Source of the DNA: Streptomyces sp. NBC_01231
GTDB lineage: Bacteria > Actinomycetota > Actinomycetes > Streptomycetales > Streptomycetaceae
DNA: 64,000 nucleotides
NCBI GenBank assembly: GCA_035999765.1
Contig: CP108521.1
Location: forward strand, 2,356,001 to 2,420,000
Direction: 5' to 3'
Shown: piece by piece, positions 53,817-62,190 of the stretch
Numbering within the stretch: the first letter of the stretch is position 1
How the letters are laid out: the number at the start of each line of letters is the position of its first letter
The notes under the pieces: model-generated
Told to the model about the DNA's origin: nothing
What the model saw: the letters and a program-made list of their open reading frames with translations, nothing else
The model's database searches: none
Translations under genes and position numbers: made by a program

Positions 53817-54917
53817 GTGACACATCCGTTTCTGGACCTGGCCCCTTTGACCGCGGCGCACTTCGCGTCGATCGAGGACCGTGTGGCGCGGCTGCTGAGT
53901 ACCAGGCAGGACGTGGTGATCACGCAGGGCGAGGCGCTGCTGCCGCTGGAGGGCGCGATCCGTTCCGCCGCCGGGCCGGGCACCACGGCCCTCAACGTCA
54001 TCACCGGCCCTTACGGGCAGACCTTCGGCGACTGGTTGCGCGACTGCGGCGCGACCGTGATCGATCTGGCGGTGCCGTTCCACACGGCGGTCGGCGCCGA
54101 GCAGATCCGGGAGGCCTTCGCCCAGCACCCGGAGATCGACTTCGTCTCCCTGGTGCACGCGGAGGCGGCGACCGGCAACACCAACCCGGTCGCGGAGATC
54201 GGGGACGTCGTACGACGGCACGGCGCCCTGTTCTACCTGGACGCCGTCGCGTCGATCGGGGCCGAGCCGGTGCTGACGGACGCGTGGGGCGTGGACCTGT
54301 GCGTGATCGGGGCGCAGAAGGCGATGGGCGGGCCCGCGGGTGTCTCGGCGGTGTCGGTGAGCGAGCGGGCCTGGGCCCGGATGGCGGCGAACCCCGGGGC
54401 GCCGCGACGGTCGTACCTCTCGCTGCTGGACTGGAAGGACCGATGGCTCGACGGCGGCCGGAAGGCGCTGCCGCACGCACCGGCCCAGCTGGAGATGCTG
54501 GCGCTGGAGGCGTGTGTCGAGCGGATCGAGTCGGTGGGTCTTGACGTGGTGATGGACCGGCACCGTCGTGCCGCCGAGGCGACCCGGGCGGGTGCGCGGG
54601 CGCTGGGCGGAGGCATCGAGCCGTATGTGCACGAGGACCGTGAGGCCGCGCCGGTCGCCACGACTCTGCGGGCGCCGACGGGAGCGGTGGCGTCGGAGTT
54701 GGTGGCCCGGGCACTGACGTCGGACCCGGCGGTGCCGTTGGTCGCGGGCGGGGGCGCGTTGGCCAAGGAGATGATCCGGGTCAACCACTACGGCGTTGAC
54801 GCCACACCGGGAGCGGTCCGGGCGAGTCTGGCGGCACTTGGGGGCGCGTTGCGGGAGAACGGCCTGGGCGTGGATGTGGAGGGGGCGTTGCGGGCGGCCG
54901 AGGATGCGTGGCGGTAG
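53817..54917 (+). CDS. Class V aminotransferase (alanine-glyoxylate/serine-pyruvate type)
   Basis: 366-aa PLP enzyme. ITQGEALLPLEGAIRSAAGP and LNVITGPYGQTFGDWLRDCG open the fold, FVSLVHAEAATGNTNPVAEI and FYLDAVASIGAEPVLTDAWG carry the PLP Asp, and CVIGAQKAMGGPAG the Lys. The C-terminal domain ends in EDAWR and the stop at 54915-54917. Those last codons with their stop are repeated downstream. GTG 53817 starts the conserved part. It is divergent from the amino-acid importer, which could supply its substrate. Confidence 0.9.
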   Translation: MTHPFLDLAPLTAAHFASIEDRVARLLSTRQDVVITQGEALLPLEGAIRSAAGPGTTALNVITGPYGQTFGDWLRDCGATVIDLAVPFHTAVGAEQIREAFAQHPEIDFVSLVHAEAATGNTNPVAEIGDVVRRHGALFYLDAVASIGAEPVLTDAWGVDLCVIGAQKAMGGPAGVSAVSVSERAWARMAANPGAPRRSYLSLLDWKDRWLDGGRKALPHAPAQLEMLALEACVERIESVGLDVVMDRHRRAAEATRAGARALGGGIEPYVHEDREAAPVATTLRAPTGAVASELVARALTSDPAVPLVAGGGALAKEMIRVNHYGVDATPGAVRASLAALGGALRENGLGVDVEGALRAAEDAWR

Positions 54918-55262
54918 CCCTCGGTAGGGGGCGAGGACGCGTGGCGGTAACCCGCGGCGACGGCCGAGGATGCGCGGCGGTAACCCTCCGTAGGGGTCGA
55001 GGATGCGCGGCCGTCGCCGTCAGTGCTGGTCGAGCGCTCGGCGGTAGTTGCCGGCGGCGGTCGGGATGCGTGGCCGCAGTCGTCGGCGCGGGTCGAACGC
55101 TCGGCCATAGTTGCCGACGACAGTCGGAAGCTTGGCCGGTGTCGTCGGCAAGGGCCCAGCCCTCGGCGGTAGTTGCCGATGGCAGTCGGCATGCGTGACC
55201 GGTGTCGTCGGCAAGGGCCCAGCCCTCGGCCGTAGTTGCCTGCGACAGTCGGATGCGCGGCC
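54900..55262. repeat. Tandem array: 33-bp units carrying the aminotransferase stop, then 63-bp units
   Basis: 33-bp units begin at 54900, 54933, 54966 and 54999, each starting with GAGGAYGCG; the first contains the C-terminal codons and stop of the aminotransferase. About 63-bp units begin at 55011, 55074, 55136 and 55199, and contain the words CTCGGCGGTAGTTGCC and GTCGTCGGCAAGGGCCCAGC. The copies at 55136 and 55199 are nearly identical. Both periods are multiples of three. Confidence 0.85.
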
Positions 55263-55372
55263 GTAGGCCTCGGCGACGGTCGAGACTCTCCGTGGCGCCG
55301 CGGCGCCACGGCCCCGACGGCCTCGGCCGGAAACGCCGGACAGGTGGAAAATCCCCGTGCCATGCTCGCTCC
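54918..55372. other. 455-bp region between the aminotransferase and DinB genes
   Basis: The first three quarters are the tandem array described separately; the rest (about 55263-55372) looks like ordinary spacer and should contain the DinB gene promoter. A minus-strand frame (54788-55363) stays open only because the repeat periods are multiples of three; I do not call it a gene. Confidence 0.6.
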
Positions 55373-55906
55373 ATGACCACCGACACCAACTCACCCCTCA
55401 CCCTTCCCGACGGCCGCCCCATCCCCCTCATGACCGGTGAGGAGCGGCCCATGCTGGAGAGCTGGCTCGCCTTCCACCGGGCCACGCTGGAGCTGAAGTG
55501 CGCCGGGCTGGACGACGTGCAGGTGCGGACCGCCTCGGCCGAGCCGTCGTCGCTCACCCCGCTCGGGCTGGTACAGCACCTCGCCGAGGTCGAGCGGAAC
55601 TGGTTCCAGCGGGTGGCCGCGGGACTGGACGTTCCGCCGGTGTACGGGAAGGGGAACGGGTACGTCCTCGATCCCGGGCGGGGTCTCGACGAGGCGCTCG
55701 CGGTGTGGAGGCGGGAGATCACCCGGGGGAACGAGGCGTGCGCGGGACTGTCGCTGGACGACACCGGGCGGATCGCCGACGGGCCGATGGCCGGTCTGGA
55801 GGTCAGCCTGCGCTGGGTGTACGTCCACATGATCGAGGAGTACGCGCGGCACAACGGCCACGCGGACATCCTCCGGGAGCGGATCGACGGAGTGACCGGA
55901 GCCTAA
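55373..55906 (+). CDS. DinB family protein (DUF664)
   Basis: 177-aa four-helix protein. The metal-binding His residues appear in [19 protein letters not shown] and [20 protein letters not shown]. Family members include bacillithiol/mycothiol-dependent S-transferases and uncharacterised stress proteins. In actinomycetes a mycothiol-dependent reaction is possible but not shown. ATG 55373 was chosen because the upstream in-frame codons belong to the repeat array. Confidence 0.88.
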   Translation: MTTDTNSPLTLPDGRPIPLMTGEERPMLESWLAFHRATLELKCAGLDDVQVRTASAEPSSLTPLGLVQHLAEVERNWFQRVAAGLDVPPVYGKGNGYVLDPGRGLDEALAVWRREITRGNEACAGLSLDDTGRIADGPMAGLEVSLRWVYVHMIEEYARHNGHADILRERIDGVTGA

Positions 55907-56234
55907 TTCCGGATTAACTCCCGGCGTAATATCGGACACATTAGAGAATGCATTCGCGAACAGCTTCCCGTATTCTTCTGCCCGCTTTCACTCGACCTAA
56001 ACGCAAAGATTCTGCGAACGCCGAAGGGTGCAATTCGGGTAGATCTCGTGGTGGTTACACGGCTGTGACGCGTTACACATCGTGATACATTTGCCCCTTA
56101 TCTGACGGTCAAACCGGTTGATAAGGGGCCACGTTCGTGCGCCCGTACGCGCCCGCGTGATAACACAGATCGCGCCCGTACGTAACCCCCCGCGGCGATG
56201 CATTTTTCAATTTCCCTCGGTAAATTCAATTCGC
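55907..56234. other. 328-bp region upstream of ectA
   Basis: Much richer in A+T than the flanking genes and without a credible gene. It contains GTTACAC twice (about 56054 and 56072), a 10-bp inverted repeat at 56093-56129 and an A/T-rich stretch just before the ectA start. It most likely holds the osmotic or temperature-responsive ect promoter; I could not fix -35/-10 elements. Confidence 0.55.
56093..56129. promoter_or_regulatory. 10-bp inverted repeat in the ect promoter region
   Basis: GCCCCTTATC (56093-56102) and GATAAGGGGC (56120-56129) are exact complements around a 17-nt loop that includes TGACGGTCAAACC. It lies about 105 bp before the ectA start. It may be an operator or a 5' leader hairpin; on the + strand no T-run follows. 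Confidence 0.55.
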
Positions 56235-56753
56235 ATGACTGCCGCACAAGCAGACCTGCAAATCGACCGTCCGTCGGTGGCGGACGGCGCCGCGCTGTGG
56301 CGGATGGCCAGGGACTCGAAGGTCCTCGACCTGAACTCGTCCTACAGCTATCTGCTGTGGTGTCGTGACTTCGCCGCCACCTCGGCCGTGGCGCGCGACG
56401 AGCACGGTGCGCCGGTCGGCTTCGTCACCGCCTACGTCCGGCCGGACCGCCCGGACACCCTGCTCGTCTGGCAGGTGGCGGTGGACGAGTCGCACCGCGG
56501 CCGCGGGCTCGCCGCCGCCCTGCTGGACGGACTGGTCGCACGGACCGTGACCGAGCGCGGGCTGACCACCGTCGAGACCACCATCACGCCGGGCAACACC
56601 GCCTCCGAGCGCCTGTTCACGTCGTTCGCCGAGCGCCACGGCGCCCGGCTGGAGCGCGAGGTGCTGTTCGAGACGGCCGTGTTCCCCGACGGGCCGCACG
56701 ACCCCGAAGTGCTCTACCGCATCGGGCCGCTGTCCCGCACCCCCTCCGCCTGA
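56235..56753 (+). CDS. ectA: L-2,4-diaminobutyrate N-gamma-acetyltransferase EctA
   Basis: 172-aa GNAT enzyme that acetylates diaminobutyrate for ectoine. The motifs are VLDLNSSYSYLLWCRDFAAT, VWQVAVDESHRGRGLAAALL (acetyl-CoA loop R-G-R-G) and VETTITPGNTASERLFTSFA. ATG 56235 begins the conserved part after A/T-rich spacer. First gene of ectABCD; ectB starts 57 bp behind. Ectoine protects from salt and heat stress. Confidence 0.96.
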   Translation: MTAAQADLQIDRPSVADGAALWRMARDSKVLDLNSSYSYLLWCRDFAATSAVARDEHGAPVGFVTAYVRPDRPDTLLVWQVAVDESHRGRGLAAALLDGLVARTVTERGLTTVETTITPGNTASERLFTSFAERHGARLEREVLFETAVFPDGPHDPEVLYRIGPLSRTPSA

Positions 56754-56810
56754 CCCCTGTCTTCGCCTGACCACCGCCGCTGCACCCCACGCAACGAGGA
56801 GCGATTCGTC

Positions 56811-58082
56811 GTGACCATCACCCAGCCCGACCTCAGTGTCTTCGAGACCGTCGAGTCCGAGGTACGCAGCTACTGCCGCGGCTGGCCCGCCATCTTCGAC
56901 CGTGCGCAGGGCAGCCGCATGTACGACGAGGACGGCCACGAGTACCTGGACTTCTTCGCCGGAGCGGGGTCACTGAACTACGGCCACAACAACCCCGTCC
57001 TGAAACGGGCGCTGATCGACTACCTGGAGCGCGACGGCGTCACGCACGGGCTCGACATGTCGACCACCGCCAAGCGGGCCTTCCTGGAGTCCTTCCAGAA
57101 CCTGGTCCTGCGGCCGCGCGACCTGCCCTACAAGGTCATGTTCCCGGGCCCGACCGGCACCAACGCCGTGGAGGCCGCGCTGAAGCTGGCGCGGAAGGTG
57201 AAGGGGCGCGAGTCGATCGTGTCGTTCACCAACGCCTTCCACGGCATGTCCCTCGGCTCGCTCGCCGTGACCGGCAACGCCTTCAAACGGGCCGGGGCCG
57301 GCATCCCGCTGGTGCACGGCACGCCGATGCCCTTCGACAACTACTTCGAAGGCACCGTGGAGGACTTCCTCTGGTTCGAGCGGCTCCTGGAGGACCAGGG
57401 CTCGGGCCTCAACAAGCCCGCCGCGGTGATCGTGGAGACCGTGCAGGGCGAGGGCGGCATCAACGTGGCGCGCCCGGAGTGGCTGCGCGCGCTGTCCGAG
57501 CTGTGCGAGCGGCAGGACATGCTGCTCATCGTCGACGACATCCAGATGGGCTGCGGGCGGACCGGTGCCTTCTTCTCGTTCGAGGAGGCGGGCATCACCC
57601 CCGACATCGTCACCGTCTCCAAGTCCATCAGCGGCTACGGCCTGCCCATGTCGCTGTGCCTGTTCAAGCCCGAGCTGGACATCTGGGAGCCGGGCGAGCA
57701 CAACGGCACCTTCCGCGGCAACAACCCCGCCTTCGTGACCGCCACCGCCACGCTGGAGGCGTACTGGGCGGACGGGTCCGTGATGGAGAAGCAGACCCGC
57801 AAGCGCGGCGAGCAGATCGAGCAGGCCTTCATCTCCATCACCGAGGAGAACCCCGCCGACGTGAAGGAGTACCGGGGCCGCGGCCTCGTGTGGGGCCTGG
57901 AGTTCCACGACAAGGACCGGGCCGGACGGGTCGCGAAGCGGGCCTTCGACCTCGGCCTGCTCATCGAGACGTCGGGCCCGGAGAGCGAGGTCGTGAAACT
58001 GCTCCCGGCGCTCACCATCACGCCCGAGGAACTGGACCAGGGCCTGAGCGTCCTGGCCCGGGCCGTCCGCGAAACGGCCTGA
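56811..58082 (+). CDS. ectB: Diaminobutyrate-2-oxoglutarate transaminase EctB
   Basis: 423-aa class III aminotransferase that turns aspartate semialdehyde into 2,4-diaminobutyrate. Seen are [78 protein letters not shown] and the PLP Lys in [22 protein letters not shown] 56811 has GAGGAG 9 nt upstream. Confidence 0.97.
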   Translation: MTITQPDLSVFETVESEVRSYCRGWPAIFDRAQGSRMYDEDGHEYLDFFAGAGSLNYGHNNPVLKRALIDYLERDGVTHGLDMSTTAKRAFLESFQNLVLRPRDLPYKVMFPGPTGTNAVEAALKLARKVKGRESIVSFTNAFHGMSLGSLAVTGNAFKRAGAGIPLVHGTPMPFDNYFEGTVEDFLWFERLLEDQGSGLNKPAAVIVETVQGEGGINVARPEWLRALSELCERQDMLLIVDDIQMGCGRTGAFFSFEEAGITPDIVTVSKSISGYGLPMSLCLFKPELDIWEPGEHNGTFRGNNPAFVTATATLEAYWADGSVMEKQTRKRGEQIEQAFISITEENPADVKEYRGRGLVWGLEFHDKDRAGRVAKRAFDLGLLIETSGPESEVVKLLPALTITPEELDQGLSVLARAVRETA

Positions 58083-58137
58083 TCAACACCAGCACGACCG
58101 ACACATCCGTCATCCATCTAGGAGGCATCGCAGCACC

Positions 58138-58542
58138 GTGATCGTCCGTTCGTTCAAGGACATCGAAGGCACCGACCGGCATGTGAAGGCCGAGTCCGGC
58201 ACCTGGGAGAGCAAACGCATCGTCCTCGCCAAGGAGAAGGTCGGCTTCTCCCTGCACGAGACGACCCTGTACGCGGGTACGGAGACGTCGATGTGGTACG
58301 CGAACCACATCGAGGCCGTCGTGTGCGTCGAGGGCGAGGCCGAGCTCACCGACGACGAGACCGGGCAGAAGTACACCATCACGCCCGGGACCATGTACCT
58401 GCTCGACGGCCATGAGCGGCACACGATGCGGATCAAGGAGGACTTCCGCTGCATCTGTGTCTTCAACCCGCCCGTGACCGGACGGGAGGACCACGACGAG
58501 AACGGCGTCTACCCGCTGCTCACCGAGCCCGAGGAGGTGTGA
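58138..58542 (+). CDS. ectC: L-ectoine synthase EctC
   Basis: 134-aa cupin that cyclises N-gamma-acetyl-diaminobutyrate to ectoine. [40 protein letters not shown] and [20 protein letters not shown] are the family segments, with Glu, Tyr and His ligands of the metal. GTG 58138 has AGGAGG 12 nt upstream. It is followed by ectD after 7 bp. Confidence 0.97.
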   Translation: MIVRSFKDIEGTDRHVKAESGTWESKRIVLAKEKVGFSLHETTLYAGTETSMWYANHIEAVVCVEGEAELTDDETGQKYTITPGTMYLLDGHERHTMRIKEDFRCICVFNPPVTGREDHDENGVYPLLTEPEEV

Positions 58543-58549
58543 CATCACC

Positions 58550-59461
58550 ATGACCGCCACCACGCACAGTCCCAGTACCACGGTCACGGACCTCTACCCC
58601 AGCCGCGGCGCCACCGAGGTGGCGATCCCGCGCCAGGACCCGGTGGTGTGGTCCGCGCCCGGCGCGGTCGGCCCGATTCCCGGCCCCGACCTCCAGTCGT
58701 TCGAGCGCGACGGGTTCCTCGCCATCGACCAGCTCATCGGGCCCGACGAGGTCGACGTGTACCACCGGGAGTTGGAGCGGCTCGTCACGGATCCGGGGAT
58801 CCGCGCCGACGAACGCTCGATCGTCGAGCCGAAGTCGCAGGAGATCCGGTCCGTCTTCGAGGTGCACAAGATCAGCGAGGTGTTCGCGAACCTCGTGCAC
58901 GACGAGCGGATCGTCGGCCGGGCCCGGCAGATCCTCGGCTCGGACGTGTACGTCCACCAGTCGCGGATCAACGTCAAGCCGGGCTTCGGCGCCAGCGGCT
59001 TCTACTGGCACTCCGACTTCGAGACCTGGCACGCCGAGGACGGTCTGCCGAACATGCGGACGGTCTCGGTGTCGATCGCGCTCACCGAGAACTACGACAC
59101 CAACGGCGGCCTCATGATCATGCCGGGGTCGCACCGGACGTTTCTCGGGTGCTCGGGGGCCACCCCGAAGGACAACTACAAGAAGTCCCTGCAGATGCAG
59201 GACGCGGGCACGCCGTCCGACGAGGCGCTGACCAAGATGGCCTCCGACTACGGCATCAAGCTGTTCACCGGCAAGGCCGGTTCGGCGACCTGGTTCGACT
59301 GCAACTGCATGCACGGATCGGGCGACAACATCACCCCGTTCCCGCGCAGCAACGTGTTCATCGTGTTCAACAGCGTGGAGAACAAGGCCGTCGAGCCGTT
59401 CGCGGCTCCGGTGCGGCGACCGGAGTACATCGGCGCGACGGACTTCACTCCGGTGCGGTAG
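58550..59461 (+). CDS. ectD: Ectoine 5-hydroxylase EctD
   Basis: 303-aa Fe(II)/2-oxoglutarate dioxygenase that makes 5-hydroxyectoine. The iron site is His154 and Asp156 in FYWHSDFETWH plus a distal His in CMHGSGDNITPFPRSN. QSRINVKPGFGASGFYWHSD is the EctD signature. ATG 58550 is 7 bp behind ectC. Transcript end is probably in the large inverted repeats at 59502-59602. Confidence 0.97.
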   Translation: MTATTHSPSTTVTDLYPSRGATEVAIPRQDPVVWSAPGAVGPIPGPDLQSFERDGFLAIDQLIGPDEVDVYHRELERLVTDPGIRADERSIVEPKSQEIRSVFEVHKISEVFANLVHDERIVGRARQILGSDVYVHQSRINVKPGFGASGFYWHSDFETWHAEDGLPNMRTVSVSIALTENYDTNGGLMIMPGSHRTFLGCSGATPKDNYKKSLQMQDAGTPSDEALTKMASDYGIKLFTGKAGSATWFDCNCMHGSGDNITPFPRSNVFIVFNSVENKAVEPFAAPVRRPEYIGATDFTPVR

Positions 59462-59501
59462 GTCGAGCCCCGGGGGTGTCCCCGGAGTATGCGGCAACGG
59501 G

Positions 59502-59602
59502 CCACGGGACCTCACCGCGGTGAGGTGGCCCCGGGCCCGTGGAGCGGGCGGTGTCACAGGCGTAATCGGCTTTAACGCCACGCCAGTGACACCGCCCGCT
59601 CC
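59502..59602. terminator. Nested inverted repeats between ectD and the convergent aminotransferase gene
   Basis: Two structures adjoin. CCACGGG (59502-59508) and CCCGTGG (59536-59542) enclose the perfect 18-bp palindrome ACCTCACCGCGGTGAGGT (59509-59526). Next, 59541-59557 and 59586-59602 are a perfect 17-bp inverted repeat around a 28-nt loop with an inner GGCGT/ACGCC pair. Placed between two converging genes, they likely stop transcription from both sides. Confidence 0.75.
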
Positions 59603-59645
59603 AGTGCGTTCGGTGCGTTGGGTGTGTCGGGTGCGTTCCGTGCGT

Positions 59646-60734
59646 TCAGCCGGACAGGACGTCCAGCAGCCGGTCGACGTCGTCGGACGTGTTGTACAGG
59701 TGGAAGGAGACGCGCAGGTTGCCCGCGCGCTCGGCGGTCTGGATCCCGGCGCTGTTCAACCGGGGCCGACGGTCACCGAGCCCTGGGACGGAGACGATCG
59801 CCGAGCCGGGAGCGGGCACGGGTTCGTGGCCGAGGGCGGCCAGTCCCGTGCGGAAGCGGTCGGCCAGGGCGAGGTCGTGGGCGTGTACGGCGTCGACGCC
59901 GAGTTCCTCGACGAGTTCGAGGGAGCGGCGCATCCCGGCGTAGGCGGCCAGATCCGGAGGCAGGTCGAACCGGCGCGCGGAGTGGGCGAGTTCGGCCAGG
60001 GGGCCGTAGCAGCTGTCCCACGGGTTCTCCCCCGCGACCCAGCCGGCCAGGATCGGCGTGAGGCCGCCGAAGTCCTCCGAGCTCCCCGAGCCCGCCGAAT
60101 CCTGCGAGTTCTCCGGTACGACGAGGAAGGCCACTCCGTGCGGGCCGAGCAGCCACTTGTAGCCGACCGAGACGGTGAAGTCCTGCGCGTCGGCCTTGAT
60201 CGGCAGCCATCCGGCGGACTGGGAGACGTCCACGTACGTGCGGGCGCCGTGCTCGCGGGCCGCCTCCCGGAGCGCGGGCAGGTCGGCGATCCGGCCGTCG
60301 GCTGACTGTGCGGAGCTGACCGCGACGAGCGCGGTGCCCGGGCGGACCGACTCGGCGAGCCGCTCCAGGGGCACGGCGCGCACCTTGAGGTCGCCACGGG
60401 CGTGGAAGGGGTTCACGACGGAGGTGAAGTCGCCCTCGGCGGTGAGCACTTCGGCGCCCGCGGGCAGCGAGGCGGCGACCAGCCCGGTGTGGGCGGAGAC
60501 CGAGGACCCGGCCGCGACCCGGCCGACCGGGACGCCGGCCAGCCGGGCGAAGACAGCCCGGGCGGTCTCCACGTCCTCGTACAGCGGGTCCAGCGGGCCG
60601 CCCTCGGCCCGCAGCAGGGCCGCCTCCTGGAGGGCGGCCACGGTACGGGCGGGGAGCAGCCCGTTGCTCGCGGTGTTCAGAAAGGTGTTCTTCGGGGCGA
60701 ACTCGGCGCGGACGAGGCTCTCGAAGGTCTCCAT
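59646..60734 (-). CDS. Class V aminotransferase family protein
   Basis: 362-aa PLP protein of the cysteine desulfurase/kynureninase-like branch. TFLNTASNGLLPARTVAALQ opens it, AGSSVSAHTGLVAASLPAGA contacts the cofactor phosphate, RTYVDVSQSAGWLPIKADAQ holds the PLP Asp and VSVGYKWLLGPHGVAFLVV the Lys. The small domain (LRVSFHLYNTSDDVDRLLDV) is usual. Start at ATG 60734; ATG 60770 is possible. Function (lyase or transaminase) is not resolved. It converges on ectD. Confidence 0.85.
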   Translation of the reverse strand: METFESLVRAEFAPKNTFLNTASNGLLPARTVAALQEAALLRAEGGPLDPLYEDVETARAVFARLAGVPVGRVAAGSSVSAHTGLVAASLPAGAEVLTAEGDFTSVVNPFHARGDLKVRAVPLERLAESVRPGTALVAVSSAQSADGRIADLPALREAAREHGARTYVDVSQSAGWLPIKADAQDFTVSVGYKWLLGPHGVAFLVVPENSQDSAGSGSSEDFGGLTPILAGWVAGENPWDSCYGPLAELAHSARRFDLPPDLAAYAGMRRSLELVEELGVDAVHAHDLALADRFRTGLAALGHEPVPAPGSAIVSVPGLGDRRPRLNSAGIQTAERAGNLRVSFHLYNTSDDVDRLLDVLSG

Positions 60735-60850
60735 GAGACCACTGTGAGCCACCGACCACCCCTCGTCCATTACGCAGTTCTGCGAGGATTCGCCAAGCGA
60801 TGCTTATACGTCAGCACCGACCTGCACGTCTCCCGGTGCGGCGGCACGGC

Positions 60851-61567
60851 TCAGTGCTGCGGCACCGCGCACCCGTCCGGACCGCACGCCTGCGCGCCGC
60901 CCTCGTCGATCAGCTTCAGCGGTGACCGCTCGCCCCACGCCTCGGTCAGCGCCTGTGCGAAGACCTCGGCGGGCTGGGCGCCGGAGACACCGTACTTGCG
61001 GTCGAGGACGAAGAAGGGCACCCCGTTCGCCCCGAGCTGGGCGGCCTCACGCTCGTCGGCGCGGACGTCGTCCGCGTACGCGGTCGGGTCGGCGAGGACC
61101 GCGCGGGCGTCGTCGGCGTCCAGGCCCGCGGCGACGGCCAGCTCGACCAGCCGCTCGTCGCCCTCGGAGAAGACGGACCGCTCCTCGGCGAAGTTGGCCG
61201 TGTAGAAGGCCTGGATGAGCTCGCTCTGCCTGCCCTGCTCCTTGGCGAGGTGGAGCAGCCGGTGCATGTCGAAGGTGTTGCCGTGGTCGCGGTCCCGGGT
61301 GCGGTACTCCAGCCCCTCGGCGGCGGCCTGCGCCCCCAGGTTCTCCTCGCCGGCCTGGGCCTGCGCCTCGCTCATGCCGTACTTCTTGGTGAGCATCGCG
61401 AGCACCGGCTGGATGTCGTCCTTGGCGCGGCCCGGGTCCAGCTCGAACGACCGGTGCACCACCTCGACCTGGTCGCGGTGCGGGAAGGCCTCCAGCGCCT
61501 TGTCGAAACGGGCCTTGCCGACGTAGCACCAGGGGCAGGCGATGTCCGTCCAGATCTCGACGCGCAT
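60851..61567 (-). CDS. DsbA family oxidoreductase (FrnE-like)
   Basis: 238-aa cytoplasmic thioredoxin-fold protein. The redox motif is EIWTDIACPWCYVGKARFDK (C-P-W-C). VHRSFELDPGRAKDDIQPVL and GNTFDMHRLLHLAKEQGRQS form the helical insert, and GANGVPFFVLDRKYGVSGAQ is the cis-Pro loop. A second Cys pair near the end (CGPDGC) could be a metal site or extra disulfide. No signal peptide. ATG 61567 has GGAGA 8 nt upstream. Confidence 0.9.
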   Translation of the reverse strand: MRVEIWTDIACPWCYVGKARFDKALEAFPHRDQVEVVHRSFELDPGRAKDDIQPVLAMLTKKYGMSEAQAQAGEENLGAQAAAEGLEYRTRDRDHGNTFDMHRLLHLAKEQGRQSELIQAFYTANFAEERSVFSEGDERLVELAVAAGLDADDARAVLADPTAYADDVRADEREAAQLGANGVPFFVLDRKYGVSGAQPAEVFAQALTEAWGERSPLKLIDEGGAQACGPDGCAVPQH

Positions 61568-61638
61568 GTCTCGGTCTCCAGGTCGTACGGGTACGGAGGC
61601 TCCCTCCGCCGAGTGCGTGAACGTTAAAGCAACGTGGT

Positions 61639-62190
61639 TCATTCCCGGGTGACGGCACTGCTGGAGGCAGTGCTGACCGGGCTGCTGACGGGACCGCTGA
61701 CGGCATGGCGCAGGAACACGTGGTGATCCCCGTCGGCCGGCGGGTTCTCCGGGTCGGGGATCCAGCCCTGCCGGGCGTAGAAGGCCTGGGCCCGTCGGTT
61801 GTCGATGTGCACGTCGAGCAGGGCGGTGCGCCTGCGGTCGGCCCGCCACTGCTCCACGCAGGCCGTGTGCAGGGCCGTACCGATGCCGACGCGCCAGTGG
61901 CCGGGGTCGACGTGGAACTGGAACAGCTTGACCGTGTCCGCGGGGGCGCCCTCGGGGGTGCGGAAGGACGCGAGGCCGATGATCCGGGCCTGCTCGACGG
62001 CGCACAGTACGTGCCCGTCGGTCCGCTCGATGGCCGTCCGCCAGGAGGCGAGCCAGTCGGTGCCGTCGTCCGGGATCCCGTTCGGGTAGTAGGTCGCCCG
62101 GGCCCGCGCGTGCAGCGCGGTGACGGCCTCGGCCTCGGCGGGCAGGGCGGTGCGGATCACCAGGCTTCCGGTCACGCGTTCGTTGATCAC
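61639..62190 (-). CDS. GNAT family N-acetyltransferase
   Basis: 183-aa acetyl-CoA-dependent transferase. FQFHVDPGHWRVGIGTALHT is the cofactor loop (R-V-G-I-G-T), and LLDVHIDNRRAQAFYARQGW the C-terminal part of the fold. The tail is Ser/Val-rich (GPVSSPVSTASSSAV). GTG 62190 overlaps the stop of the AraC-type gene by 4 nt, so both are made from one mRNA. Substrate is unknown. Confidence 0.88.
   Translation of the reverse strand: MINERVTGSLVIRTALPAEAEAVTALHARARATYYPNGIPDDGTDWLASWRTAIERTDGHVLCAVEQARIIGLASFRTPEGAPADTVKLFQFHVDPGHWRVGIGTALHTACVEQWRADRRRTALLDVHIDNRRAQAFYARQGWIPDPENPPADGDHHVFLRHAVSGPVSSPVSTASSSAVTRE

Noticed and set aside
54788..55363. 191-residue minus-strand frame across the repeat array
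   Set aside because: It stays open because 33 and 63 bp are multiples of three; it starts and ends without a ribosome binding site or family match, though I list the array itself as a finding.
53817..60734. Two class V aminotransferases as a gene-conversion pair
   Set aside because: Their motifs belong to different branches of the fold and they do not align beyond the PLP region by eye.
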